From Neoarius graeffei (lineage: Eukaryota; Chordata; Actinopteri; Siluriformes; Ariidae), in assembly GCF_027579695.1 (NCBI RefSeq), contig NC_083570.1, positions 9,224,793 through 9,288,792 on the forward strand: a DNA stretch of 64,000 bases, in the 5' to 3' direction. Positions 23,183 to 35,335 of this stretch are shown in pieces. The notes under the pieces were generated by a model that saw nothing but the letters and a program-made list of their open reading frames with translations, ran no database searches and was not told the DNA's origin. The position numbers and the translations under genes are program-made. Each line of letters begins with the position of its first letter. Within the stretch, counting starts at the first letter, position 1.

Positions 23183-24066
23183 CATGAGCTAATTTTATCC
23201 CTAATTTATCCCCAATGAGCAAGCCTGTGGCGACGTTTGCAAGGAAAAACTCCCTCAGGCGACACGAGGAAGAAACCTTTCGAGGAACCAGACTCAAAAG
23301 GGAACCCACCCTCATTTGGGTGATAACTGATAGCATGATTATAAATAACTCTCTTCCATAACTGTGTCCTACAGAGCCACAAATTATAACTGTGTAACCA
23401 GGAACTTCATTATAGTTTTAACACGAAGTCTGTTTTGTTGAAGTGATAAACTGTTCATTGATGGAAACTTGAGTGCAAAACTGTTCAAGACAACTGCAGT
23501 CCTAAAGTTAGCAAGTCAGCTGTAGTTCTCAGACATAAATATATTACTGTAAGTGTCCAGAGCGTCTTCTAAGTATGACTTTTGACTGTCCATATGGGAC
23601 CGTCCTCCACAGGAGTGATGTGATGAGACTCCAGCCAGAAGTAGGGCATCAGGATGGATCAGGCAGGTCCGAGGAGCAGAAGAGGTCAGCCACACTGGTT
23701 TCTCAGGATCGACATGTAACTCAACAGAGAGAGACAGACAGGAGAGAGAGAGAGAACAAAGGTTGTGAGGTATGCCCAGTGTCACCTAATGAATAAGAAC
23801 AGTATACATTTTGCGCTGAGTGCAAGCAGGGACTCTGGCAACACTAACTATGACAGCATAACTAAAAGGGAGAGCCAGAAGGTAACACAGGCATGAGGGA
23901 GCCCTGGGACATAAAGCAGCAGCCACTCCACCATCAACAAACCTGAGTGAGTGAGTGAGTGAGAGTGGGGGACTGACAACATCCATATATCCCAGTTTAC
24001 CAAAACACTCTATGCTTGAGGACTCACCAGAGTTACTCCTTTACCAAATAAAAAACTATCTTGACT

Positions 24067-24436
24067 CATCTCTCATTATCTCTAGCCGCTTTATCCTTCT
24101 ACAGGGTCGCAGGCAAGCTGGAGCCTATCCCAGCTGACTACGGGCGAAAGGCGGGGTACACCCTGGACAAGTCGCCAGGTCATCACAGGGCTGACACATA
24201 GACACAGACAACCATTCACACTCACATTCACACCTACGGTCAATTTAGAGTCACCAGTTAACCTAACCTGCATGTCTTTGGACTGTGGGGGAAACCGGAG
24301 CACCCAGAGGAAACCCACACGGACACGGGGAGAACATGCAAACTCCACACAGAAAGGCCCTCGCCGGCCATGGGGCTCGAACCCAGACCTTCTTGCTGTG
24401 AGGTGACAGCGCTAACCACTACATCACCGTGCCGCC
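24067..24436 (-). mobile_element. tRNA-like SINE, copy 4 (unit A only)
   Basis: Target-site duplicates ACTATCTTGACT lie at 24,055-24,066 and 24,437-24,448. Unit B has the uninterrupted site at about 48,874. Confidence 0.93.
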
Positions 24437-24642
24437 ACTATCTTGACTGAAAAGATATATTTTCAGCCTAGACTTAAACACTGAGACTGTGTCTGAGTCC
24501 TGAACACTACTTGGAAGGTTGTTCTATAACTGTGGGGCTTTGTAAGAAAAGGCTCTGCCCCCTGATGTTGCCTTCACTATATGAGGTACCAACAAATAAC
24601 CTGCACCGTTTGATCTAAGTAGGCATGGCGGGTCATAAAGGA

Positions 24643-26021
24643 CAGTGGCGGTTCTAGACCAAAATTACTAGGGGGGCCGAGGTGGGGCCAGTGTTTTTTC
24701 AGGGGGGCACATATAAGGACAAAACATGGCAATATTTAAGTGTTCAAAATGTTTTGTTTAGTTTATTTAAAACCAAAACAACATACATTGAGCATAAATA
24801 CAATGAGATAAACATTCTCTCTCAATAGCCTGAACATAAAATAAATTGTGCTCAATAAATCTTAAAACCATGTTTCTCTTTTTTGTAAAATAAGATTTCT
24901 ATTTTTGCATACAATGAACCTTTTCTTCAGATGTGGCTGTACTGGAGTGTCGTCCAAGCACTTGCTGATATCTGGAGAAAGATGAATACAGTAAATATGA
25001 GAGTGCGACTGAGAACAACATTTATTTATCATTATTCATTTATTTATCATTATTCATTTATTAATTTATTATTATATCTATTATTTTTATTTTATATTTA
25101 TTAATTATTATTCAGACTTCACACTTTCAGGCTAGGCTATATGAATTGTAGGCCGACACCGCTCACACACACACATTTGTTCAACATCACAAACCTGATG
25201 GTGCTGTACTTGATATGCATGGTGAATCTGGTTGTCCCAATGACTCGTTGGGTTGTCCCTCATTCTGTCCCTCAATCTGATCCTGAATGTCTTCATCCTC
25301 ACTCTCAGATTGCCTTTCAGATGCCTCACTTTCCACCTCTCCAACCACCACCTCTGGCTCTCTCTCCTCTTTCATAATCTTCATCTTCCTTACTCTCTCT
25401 ATGTTGCTTTTTGCCAACAGGGGCAAAAAAGGACATAATGTCCTTCTTGCTCCTTTTCATGATGACAGCCTACAGTAGGCCTATACTAAAAAGTAAACAG
25501 AGAGGAATGTAGCCTCTACATATCACAAGGCCATTCAAGTTTTACAAGCAGGTTAAACACTGTCGGTTATTTTACCCATTTCCCAAAAATATTAAGTTAG
25601 GCTACTTATTGCTGTGCAACGCACTTTTAAGAAAGCACAATAAAACAGATTTATTATTGTAGTGAACAACAACAGTCAAACACGGATATGTGCAAACACT
25701 GACGTTACAAAATTGAATAATTTTCCTTACCTTCGCTTCTTTGCAGTAGCCTAGTCCTTGCAGGGCTGCAGCTGTTATCTCTCACATCCGAAGTTTACAA
25801 TTCGTGCTGCTGCTGGTCTTTCTGCTGCAGGTAACAGTGTGCGTGTAGCGCTTTAAGGAGTCCGTGTAGAACACTCCATCATGTCAGTTCTGATCTTTGA
25901 GCCAGCGCATGTCGAAATTAATAAATCTCATTATCTGTTCAGCACAGGGGCCACAACAGGGGCCAGGAGCAATTTTACAGGGGCACTGGCCCCACCTGGC
26001 CCCCATTTAAAACCGCCTATG
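24643..26021. mobile_element. Non-autonomous hAT-type DNA transposon (unit A only)
   Basis: A 1,379-bp element with imperfect terminal inverted repeats: CAGTGGCGGTTCTA on the left, and CATAGGCGGTTTTA read inward from the right. Exact 8-bp target duplicates ATAAAGGA lie at 24,635-24,642 and 26,022-26,029; 8 bp is the hAT signature. On the - strand, 25,130-25,460 opens with MKRSKKDIMSFFAPVGKK and continues into an acidic stretch. This is like the N-terminal exon of hAT transposases with a DUF4371-type core, but the catalytic part is absent. Unit B has the intact empty site at about 49,072. Confidence 0.88.
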
Positions 26022-28619
26022 ATAAAGGACCAGAAGTTTGTTCAGGCACTGTGGCGCAAGACCATTCAGTGCTTTAAAGGTCAATAGTAGTATTGTATAA
26101 TCAATACGAAATTTGATTGGGAGCCAATGCACTGTGGATAAGACAGGGGTGATGTGGTCATATCTTCTAGTTCTAGTAAGGACCGTTGTTGCTGCATTTT
26201 GAACTAACTGGAGCTTGTTTATGCACTTATTGGAACATCCAGACAGTAAGGCATTACAGTCATCCAACCTGGAGGTAAGAAAAGCATGAACTAGTTTTTC
26301 TGCATCTTAGTGACATTAAATTTCTTATCTTAGTGATATTTCTGAGATGAAAGAAAGCTATCTGGGTAATGTTATCATTATGAGTTTCAAATGAAAGACT
26401 GGAGTCGATGATCACACTGAGGTCTTTTACTGCTGCACATGAAGAAACAGAAAGGTCATCCAGAGTTACTGTGTAATCAGAAAACTTACTTCTAGCTGCA
26501 TGAGATCAGAGTGCAAGTACTTGTGTCTTGTCAGAAATAAGCAGAAGGAAGTTAATAAGCATCCAGTGTCTAATGTCCTTTACACATTCCTCAATTCTAT
26601 TAAGCTGATGTGTCTCATCTGGCTTTGCAGAAACTTACAACTGTGTGTCATCAGCATAACAGTGGAAACTAATACCATGCTTATACCATACCCAGAGGTA
26701 ACATATATACTGTAAAGAAAAAAGCAGTGGACCTAAGACAGAACCTTGTGGAACACCAAACTTTACCTCAGCATGCATAGAAAAATCACCATATACATCA
26801 AGAAACTGATAGCGATCAGTTAAATAAGAGCTGAGCCAGGAGAGGGCCATTCCCTTAACTCCCACAACATTTTCTAGTCTATCCAGGAAAATGAAATGAT
26901 CAGTAGTGTCAAAGTCTGCACTAAGGTCAAGCAACACAAGCAGCGAGACACAGTCCAGATCAGATGCCAACAACAGGTCATTTACTACTTTAACCAGTGC
27001 TGTCTCTGTGCTATGATGAGGTCTAAATCCTGACTGATACATTTCATGGTTGTTATTCCGATGTAAATATGAGCATAACTGCTGTGCCACAGCTTTTTCT
27101 AGGATCTTGGAGATAAAGGGGAGGTTTGATAATGGCCTTTCATTGGGCTGACAGGGGTCGAGGTCAGGTTTTTTAATCAGGGGTTTGATAACTGCAAGTT
27201 TAAAGGATTTGCGTATGTAGCCAATTCTAAGGGAAGAATTGATTATTTCTAGAAGAGCTTAAATTGCTTCTGGTATTATATGTTTGAAGAGACATGTAGG
27301 TAAGGGATTAGTACACAAGAAGAAGATTTTGATGTGGAAATTAATGAAATTAATTTGATTTCTCAAAGAGGAGTAAAACATTCTAATTGCTGAGCTTATA
27401 CAGTTATAATGTTAACGACTGGGTTATTTAAGTTGTCTGGGCTTAAATGAGTAGTTTGAATTTTTTTGTTGGATATTTTCAATTTTGTGATTGAAAAAAA
27501 TTATGACGTTGTTGCTGCTGCATATTGCAGGTGCATGTGTGTCTGTAGTGGTCTTTTTCTTAGTTAATTTTGCTACAGGATTAAAAAGGAATCTAGGATT
27601 ATTTTGTTATCTTTGATTAGGGTGGAGAGATACATTGATCTTGGAGCACTAGGAGCTTTTCTATACTTCAGGAAGCTCTCCTTCCATGCTAATTTGAATA
27701 CGACCAATTCTACAAGGAATATCATCTAATTGTGTAATCTCCTGCTCTCTCTCTCTCTCTGATATAATGTGTAAGAAACTGAGGGTGTGAGAGAGTGTCA
27801 ATATGAGGCACTAATGAATTACTGGTTTAATTATGACCCATTGTACCCCAGTGTTTAATACACGATAAACTTTATTGCGCAACATCTCTTTTCTTTCAGA
27901 TTTCTGTTATCTGACTCTGGATCCCAACACGGCACATGGTTCCCTCCGTCTGTGTGAGAAGGACAGAGCGGTGAGACGCAGTTATAAAGAGAAGCCGTTC
28001 CCTTGTCACCCTGAGAGGTTTACCTCCATCGCTCAGGTGTTGTGTAAGGAGAGTGTGTGTGGACGCAGTTACTGGGAGGTGGAAAGGAGCAGTGAGGGAT
28101 GTGTGTACATCTCAGTCTCATATAAAGGGACCAATAAAAAAGAGCAGCCCAGACGGACCATATTTGGGTACAACGATCAGTCGTGGAGTCTGGTTTGTTC
28201 TCGGACTCCTCTTTATTTCTATCACAACAACATTAAGACCGAGTTCGGAGTTCCGTCACCTTCCAGAATAGGAGTGTATGTGGATCACAGTGCAGGAACT
28301 CTGTCCTTCTACAGTGTCTCTGACAGGATGAAGCTCCTCCACAGAGTCCACACCACATTCACTCAGCCTCTATACGCTGGGTTTACTCTGTGGGCTCCTG
28401 AATCAGTTGTCAGGTTTTCTGATCCACAATAATGGATCATTAATTTATAGTATCCTGTACTGAGTGCTGCGGAGTTCTGGTCTGAAGGTGTTGACAGTAG
28501 TGCAGCTGCAAATCATTAGTGTTTCTATAGTAACAGCTTGTGTGTGTTTCTCACAAGCATTTCACCTAAAATACTCTCTTACCGCCACTCGACATGAACA
28601 TGGTGGTCTCTGAAAGACT

Positions 28620-30620
28620 ATACAGGCATCTGCCCAGGAGGTTGTGCCAGTTTTAGGGCTTGAGCAGTTTTTCGTCTCTTGTGTCTCTCATCCTTTGATT
28701 TCCGTCGATTGGATTCAAAGGTTTCAACTCCATTGCAGACCATACGCCTCCAGAGCAGTCTATCAGTTGGTGCTGTAGCCAATCAATAATCCCACACTCT
28801 TTAAAAGTTCTTTTTAGGGCATCCTTGTATCTCTTCTTAGGAGCACCAATGCTTCTCATTCCTGTGGATCGCTGACTGAAGAAAAGCTGTTTTGGAAGTT
28901 GTTTTGCATCCATTTTAACAACATGTCCATACCACCTCAGCCTATTTTGCTGAAGCATAGCCTCGATGCTTGTTAAGGAGGTTCTATCAAGAATTGCAGC
29001 ATTGGTAACACGATCATACCATTGGGCGTTCATGATGGATCGTACCGTAGGCATCTTCAGTGAAATTTCTCAAGTTGTTTTACTTGATATTGGTACGTAG
29101 TCCATGTTTTTGACCCATACAGGAGCGTTGGTATTATAGTGGCATTATGGACTCTTATTTTAGTTTTCAACTCAAGTTCGTGATGATCAAAATCATGCTT
29201 ACGTAGCTTGCCAAAAGCTGTTGCTCCAGCACTGATGTTGTTATTAATTTCATGGTCAAGGGAAATATCACCTGACACATAGCTGATGAGATATTTAAAG
29301 TGTGGGACTACCTTAAGAACAGTTCCATCCACAGAAATTTCAGGTTGGGTGGTGATTGGGATGGAGGTGTCAGAGGCAGGTCGACACACAACCTCTGTTT
29401 TAATGCAGTTCAGTGATAGCCTGAGTCTTTTGTAGGCTTCTGCAAAGGCATCTGTGATTGTCTGCAAGCCAGCTTCTGAGTATGAACAGAGCGCAGCATC
29501 ATCAGCATACTGAAGTTCCACAACTGAGGCTGTAGACACCTTACTTTTAGCTTGCAAATGATGTAGGTTGTACGATTGTATTGATAAACTATCTGTATTC
29601 CATGATAAGAAGAAGAAGAACAACAACTTTATTCATCACATGTACACTTGTGAAATTCCTCTCTGCATTTAACCCATCTGAAGTAGTGAATGCACACGTG
29701 AGCAATGAGCACAAACACGTACTCAGAGCAGTGGGCAGCTGTGCTACAGCAGCCAGGGAGCAGTTAGGGGTTAGGTGCCTCGCTCAAGAGCACCTCAGCC
29801 TAAGGGCACCCCATGTTAACCTAACGACATGCCTTTGAGCACATGGAGGAAACCCACGCAGACTCCACACAGAAAGGCCCCCGTCAGCCACTGGGCTCAA
29901 ACCCAGAACCTTCTTGCTGTGAGGCGACAGTCAAGTCAAGTCAAGTTTATTTGTATAGCACTTTTAACAAACATTGTCGCAAAGCAGCTTTACAGAATTT
30001 GAACGACTTAAAACATGAGCTAATTGTATCCCTAATCTATCCCCAATGAGCAAGCCTGTGGCGACGGTGGCAAGGAAAAACTCTCTCAGACTACATGAGG
30101 AAGAAACCTCGAGAGGAACCAGACTCAAAAGGGAACCCATCCTCATTTGGGCAACAACAGACAGCATGACTATAATATTAACAGTTTTAACATGAGGACA
30201 GTTTCGTTGATGTTATAATTCTTCATTGATGGAAACTTGAGTGCAAAACTGTTCATGATAACTGCAGTCGTAAAGTTAGCAAGTCAACTTTAGTCCTCAG
30301 CCATAAAAGCATTACTGTAAGAGTCCAGAGCATCCTCCAGGTATAAGTCCAGTAACAGTGCTAACCACTACACCACCATGCTGCCCAGATTATGCAGATT
30401 CGGCTTGGCTACATGCAGGACAGCGCCTGTGAAGAGAGCAAACAATGCAGTGGCTACACAGCTTTGTATTACACTAACTTTCACAGGAAAAGGTTCCAGT
30501 TCTTCATCTTCACAGAGAACAGAAACAGTCATCCCATCATGGAGAAGACGAATCATTGTGATCAGTTTATCTGGGCACCAGGAATTCTCCAAAGAACCTC
30601 TCTATTCACTGAGAGCAAGA
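28620..30620 (-). mobile_element. LINE ORF2 remnant, unit A, split by a composite SINE/L2 insertion
   Basis: On the - strand the RT palm segment (RLLHDGMTVSVLCEDEELEP, PFPVKVSVIQSCVATALFAL) lies at 30,388-30,592. The YADD box (VELQYADDAALCSY), the thumb and YGSKTWTTYQYQVKQLEKFH lie at 29,057-29,600. The C-terminal part (RLRWYGHVVKMDAKQLPKQL, GAPKKRYKDALKRTFKECG) lies at 28,653-29,054. The middle is interrupted by about 0.78 kb of other repeats. Further frame changes separate the segments. The same arrangement is in unit B, so the nesting is older than the duplication. Confidence 0.75.
29607..30385 (-). mobile_element. Composite SINE with a nested L2 3' end
   Basis: SINE-related sequence (CTCTGCATTTAACCCATCTG..., then AACCCAGAACCTTCTTGCTG) runs to 29,931. 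It is interrupted by a truncated L2 3' end in antisense (about 29,932-30,350, beginning with three TCAAG units) and resumes as GTGCTAACCACTACACCACC at 30,357. It sits inside the LINE ORF2 remnant, giving three nested layers. The unit B copy is at 52,408-53,200. Confidence 0.75.
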
Positions 30621-30639
30621 GATACTAAGAAATACTGAA

Positions 30640-31600
30640 TAATGTAGAACTCCAGCATCATGAAGCTGAGCAATTTATTGGACTTATTGTCTTTTTTTTT
30701 TTTAACGAGACTAAAAAGCTGCTGTTCCATTAAACCCAGTTACAGTATGACACACAACAGGGACCGAATAAACCATTCATCTCATCATGAATCAATATTG
30801 TTGATTATATTTATGATAAGACAAGTTTTCAGTCTGTTCTGATGTGAGTTCAGCAAAAATATTGAAAATGGTTCATTTCTTGTAGCGTCACGTGTCCATG
30901 AGCATCCTCTAGTGGTCAGAAATGATAAGACAAGTTTAAATTGCAGTCATTTAAATTTAATGAATAAATCACTCAATTTTTCATTTTCTGAAAATTTATA
31001 AAGAAATAAATGGCTAAAGTGAGATAAAGGAATTCTTTAAAGTAAATTTGATTTTATTGTCGCCTACACATGAATGTTAAATGGTAAATGTGGCCAGAGA
31101 TCGATTTCTGTACTTCAATAGAAAGTATCATGTATGTCATTTATGTTCTTTTCGCATTTTGTCCTTTCTTTCTGTCCATGAAGTGTATGCGGTGAAATCA
31201 CATTTTAAAATCAGAACTCCAGATAGAATTCTATAATATGCGAATACAATCGAGTTGTTATTTGGAGGCTCAGTTTTACAGAGTAGCACCACATCACTGA
31301 AAAACAACAAAACAAAAAACCCCAGCAGCCTTTCAACATCAATTCTGTATCTTCACTAAAAGACACACAAGAGGATTTACAGCAGGACCGTGTCTTACTA
31401 CAAGCACTAAAAACTACCACATTGTGTTCATTAAGGATGGAAATAAAGCAGGAATATTTCACTGTCATCTGCACTTCAGTGTCATTTGTTCTGCTGAAAT
31501 ATTTTCCTCATTCTGTCAGTTTGGAATTTAGTGAGGAGTGAAAATGAATCGGAATAAATGACTCTTTATTACCACAACGGGAGTCAAAACCTGATTTGAT
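30640..31600. other. Unassigned intergenic sequence
   Basis: AT-rich, no gene recognised. It is about equally conserved in unit B (53,455-54,415), so it is ordinary duplicated DNA. Confidence 0.5.
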
Positions 31601-33220
31601 TTATTTTGCATTGTTTATTGCTAATAGAAGTCCCACTTTCTCATGTACAGATTGTTGAGATGGAAATGAAGTTGGTAGATGAATATGTTTGAGATCAGAG
31701 ATCCTGAGTCAGTCAGTCATTAGATGTGTCTTTGAGAAGTAGGAGAACACTGGAGAACCAGGAGGAAACCCACACTGACACGGGTCATTTTACCTTTGGG
31801 TCATTTTAACATAGTTAACAGACTGAAATGAATCTCCTGAAAGGCAGAAGAAAGAAATCTGCTAGTAGTGTTTACACAAGACTTTATCTAATCTCAGTCA
31901 GTGCAGGGTTCAAACCCCATCCACCAGAAATATCATTACAATCAAAGGGAAAGGCAGAGACAAGGCGAGATTATCAACAGGAGATCTATCCAGAATAAAC
32001 ACGGCTCACGACCAAGGAGATTTAGTAACACACTGGAAGGGTTCACAGTTACTGTAGGATCTATGTGCATTTAATAACAACAGACAGGAAATGAGTGGAG
32101 GAAGTGAAGTTATTCAAAATGTGTGTAAAGCCGCCCTCTGGTGGTCTGGAGGAGAAATGTCCAGGTTAAATATTAGTGTTCATCCATGTTTCTTTTATTT
32201 TTATTTGTGAACACACAGGTCTGGGCGGCACGGTGGTGTAGTGGTTAGCGCTGTCGCCTCACAGCAAGAAGGTCCTGGGTTCGAGCCCCGGGGCCGGCGA
32301 GGGCCTTTCTGTGTGGAGTTTGCATGTTCTCCCCGTGTCCGCGTGGGTTTCCTCCGGGTGCTCCGGTTTCCCCCACAGTCCAAAGACATGCAGGTTAGGT
32401 TAACTGGTGACTCTAAATTGACCGTAGGTGTGAATGTGAGTGTGAATGATTGTCTGTGTCTATGTGTCAGCCCTGTGATGACCTGGCGACTTGTCCATGG
32501 TGTACCCCGCCTTTCGCCCGTAGTCAGCTGGGATAGGCTCCAGCTTGCCTGCGACCCTGTAGAAGGATAAAGCGGCTAGAGATGATGAGATGAGACACAC
32601 AGGTCTAAAATAATTTCACTTCAATGAGCTGTTACTATAGAAACAAGAACGTATTAGAGCAAGCCCATTAATATAAACCTGCACTACTGTCAGAGCTGCT
32701 GTTATAGAAAATTAATCAACACCTTCTGACCAATCAGAATAGACAACTGGAACAGAATTGTTTTTTTTTTTTTGCTTTATTTGATTGAAAATTAAAAGGA
32801 TTTAAAAAAAAAGTTTTTCCAACAATCATGTTGAGAATCTAAATCAGGAGTCAGACCACAGACAGATCCAGTTCACAGAGACAGATTTATCATCATTATT
32901 CACACAGACAATATATGACAACATTAAAAGAGATGTTTTAGGGAGGAAAAAAAGTCAGTTGTAGGTTTACAGTGATTTTCACAAACACATATTTAAGACA
33001 CTGTAGTTATTTCCCACAGATTAAATAATCTAAAAATATCCATCCAAAGTGGAGAAAAATCCCGTTGCGTATCAATACAGCGGCTTGCTGACATCCTGAC
33101 CTCAGTATTAAAAGCTTCTGTCTGAAAATGAGCTCAGCACAGAAACTTCATCACTGGGGGAAACTTTATTCTCCTGTGCTCTTATCTTTTATTCTGCAAA
33201 GCTTTGATTGTAATATTTGC
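31601..33220 (+). repeat. R1 direct repeat block 3' of the - strand finTRIM (unit A)
   Basis: 31,601-32,056 matches 40,238-40,923 (R2). 33,077-33,220, continuing at 35,125-35,168, matches 42,659-42,848. Both copies have the same orientation and bracket the - strand finTRIM. R2 lacks the middle kilobase of R1. Unit B carries the same pair (R1' 54,416-55,695; R2' from 62,113). Confidence 0.8.
32223..32594 (+). mobile_element. tRNA-like SINE, copy 5 (unit A only)
   Basis: Target-site duplicates ACACACAGGTCT lie at 32,211-32,222 and 32,595-32,606. Unit B keeps the empty site near 55,040 (ACCAACAGGTCT). Confidence 0.93.
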
Positions 33221-35124
33221 ATGGATTAAAGCAAAAAAAAAATATTTGACTGAAAATTTACGGGGGCGTTATGGGTGGATTTCGATGAAATTCTGAGAAT
33301 GGTTAACTTAGAACTGATAACTTTATCAATTAATTAATGGATTAATATATTCAATTTATTGTTGAGTGATTCTTCACCATTGTTTTTGAGATAAAAGCAC
33401 AGACACGATCAGTCATAGATGGACTGACCTCCGTTGAGGTGAGACTTGCTCCTGGTAAAGAAGAGGTGTGCTGAAGACCCCTTACATTGGCCTTGTGGCT
33501 GGCTTCCAGTTGATGGCGCGACAGCACTTTCTTTCTCTTGCTTCCGTATATTATTTTTTTGTGGCAAACCGCACAAATGTTTAGTTTTTTTGCACCATGA
33601 ACTAAATGGCTTTCCGTTTTCACCTATTTTGTACAGCCAAGCCCACCTCCACTTGTTTTTACACCTTTATCGATGGCAGACACATCAGTGCCTTCTTTCA
33701 TGCAAAGCGCATCCATGCTGCTGAAACCGAAAGCAGAATGACATGCTCCTCTATGCTCGACGTCAATATAGAAAAAAGTTTGGATCTTCGCTTAAATTAA
33801 AATTGGGGTTTGACCTTACTGTGTTGAATACGACTTCAAAAACAATTCAAGATTTTATTAAGAGAAATATTGTGGCCAACACGAGTGTTAATTACCTAAA
33901 AGATGGCGTGAAGTTGGCTGCTATCTACTTTGCGTTCGTTCTCATTTTCCTCCATCATTTCATAGGCCAGAAACAGATGTTTTGACGTAATTTAACTTAG
34001 TAGGCTATGATTATTATTTAACCGTAGTCTTCTAGATATTTTGACTGTTTGGGGCATTGAACGCTGGTGTATGATTTTCAGGGAATAAAGTTTAGCGCAT
34101 GTCGGAACATCATTGCGCTCGCAGCCTCCAACTCCTCAAACGTCCTTTAAAATTGTGATATAACGTAGGCTATAAGGCATGGTTCTAACATACCTTACAC
34201 ATTGGCCTAATGAAAATAATAATTGTTGGGGCATCTGCTGATTTGTTAGCTATAAATTTAGGTCTGGGTGGCACGGTGGTGTAGTGGTTAGCGCTGTCGC
34301 CTCACAGCAAGAAGGTCCTGGGTTCGAGCCCCGGGGCCGGCGAGGGCCTTTCTGTGCGGAGTTTGCATGTTCTCCCCGTGTCCGTGTGGGTTTCCTCCGG
34401 GTGCTCCGGTTTCCCCCACAGTCCAAAGACATGCAGGTTAGGTTAACTGGTGACTCTAAATTGACCGTAGGTGTGAATGTGAGTGTGAATGGTTGTCTGT
34501 GTCTATGTGTCAGCCCTGTGATGACCTGGCGACTTGTCCATGGTGTACCCCGCCTTTCGCCCGTAGTCAGCTGGGATAGGCTCCAGCTTGCCTGCGACCC
34601 TGTAGAACAGGATAAAGCGGCTACAGATAATGAGATGAAATTTAGGTGTAATTACTTCTGACAGTCTGCAAGCATTGCACCGTCGGGTCTTCAAGTCTGG
34701 CTGAAGCAGAGGAGCGGGCTTTCCGGGGTTTATTTTTTCGTGTTTTTTTTTAACATGCTCTATTTCTATATATGTCCAGGTTTGAACTAAGTCATTTTGG
34801 CAAGATTTAATTTAATACAAAACAGAAATGGTCAGACACAAGCACGCCAAGCACATGGGAATGTATTTTGCCAATTTTGACAGCGCATGTTTTTTTAATG
34901 CCGCACTGTAGACAGCGAACGTTTAAACATGATCAAACATAGGAAATGAACGACACAAAGCATGGCTCAAAAACAAAAAAGTTAAATAAACCCTACTGAT
35001 AGTTGATGGTGTTGCAACACATCAGTGTTATAACCCAATCTCTACCCAACCACCCGTCATTTTAATTCTCCTCGGATCAGCGCCGACCGCACATTTGGCC
35101 TTATTTTTATCCAAATAATTTGAT
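33221..35124. mobile_element. Unit A-specific ~1.9-kb insertion, family uncertain
   Basis: The sequence around AATATTTG at 33,213-33,220 is continuous with ATAAAAATCCC in unit B (about 55,650) and in R2 (about 42,806) but is split here, so this block was inserted. On the - strand 33,351-33,623 encodes a zinc-finger-like motif, C-x2-C-x16-H-x5-H (NICAVCHKKI to EASHK), reminiscent of the BED-type fingers of hAT transposases or GTF2IRD2-like genes. No clear terminal inverted repeats were found; the flanks AATATTTG and AATAATTTG could be a decayed duplicate. It also hosts a SINE (34,264). Confidence 0.55.
34264..34637 (+). mobile_element. tRNA-like SINE, copy 6, nested in the unit A insert
   Basis: Target-site duplicates AAATTTAGGT lie at 34,254-34,263 and 34,638-34,647. 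It is younger than the insertion that hosts it. Confidence 0.92.
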
Positions 35125-35335
35125 AAAAATCCCAAACTCACAGATAAACCTGGATTTATAAGGTTCTATCTGCGGGCCAATCATCATCCAGGCTGAATAT
35201 GGGATGAACACGACATCGGCATATTTTATAATCTAAATATTAAAATGAGTGTTTTTGTGCAGCTGGATTGTGTTCTAGTGAAACAGACGACTGAGCAACA
35301 ACGTGCAGGAATTTTACAGAAAACACTACACACTT

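Larger units (their letters stand above)
22773..27712 (-). mobile_element. L2-type LINE (antisense) in the last intron of the unit A + strand finTRIM
   Basis: The 3' end of the element is at the left: TCAAGTCAAGTTTATTTGTA is the reverse complement of the typical fish L2 tail (TACAAATAAACTTGACTTGA). ORF2 pieces on the - strand include [20 protein letters not shown] and [17 protein letters not shown] (26,635-27,090), and [20 protein letters not shown] (26,007-26,267). It is 5'-truncated at about 27,712 and broken by frame changes. It carries an old SINE (22,870), a young SINE (24,067) and a hAT (24,643). The same element lies in unit B, so it predates the duplication. Confidence 0.85.
20896..28432 (+). 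pseudogene. ftr: finTRIM gene without B-boxes, unit A copy, frameshifted in exon 4
   Basis: Exons: 20,896-21,207 (RING), 21,536-21,637 and 21,766-21,999 (coiled coil), 22,077-22,205, 22,441-22,494 and 27,900-28,432 (B30.2/SPRY, TAA stop). The start is [18 protein letters not shown]. The C3HC4 RING cysteines/histidine are at residues 15-57. No B-box follows: exon 1 goes from the RING to a short tail ([16 protein letters not shown]) and its donor. B30.2 motifs LDPNTAH, YWEVE and [11 protein letters not shown] are all present. Exon 4 is 129 nt against 127 in unit B. The 2-bp gain shifts the frame and gives TGA at 22,152-22,154, so the predicted product is about 241 aa, RING plus coiled coil only. 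Skipping exon 4, or exons 4 and 5, does not restore frame. The last intron holds an L2 LINE, two SINEs and a hAT. Database pipelines often name such genes TRIM16/25-like. It may still make a truncated RING protein. Confidence 0.85.
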
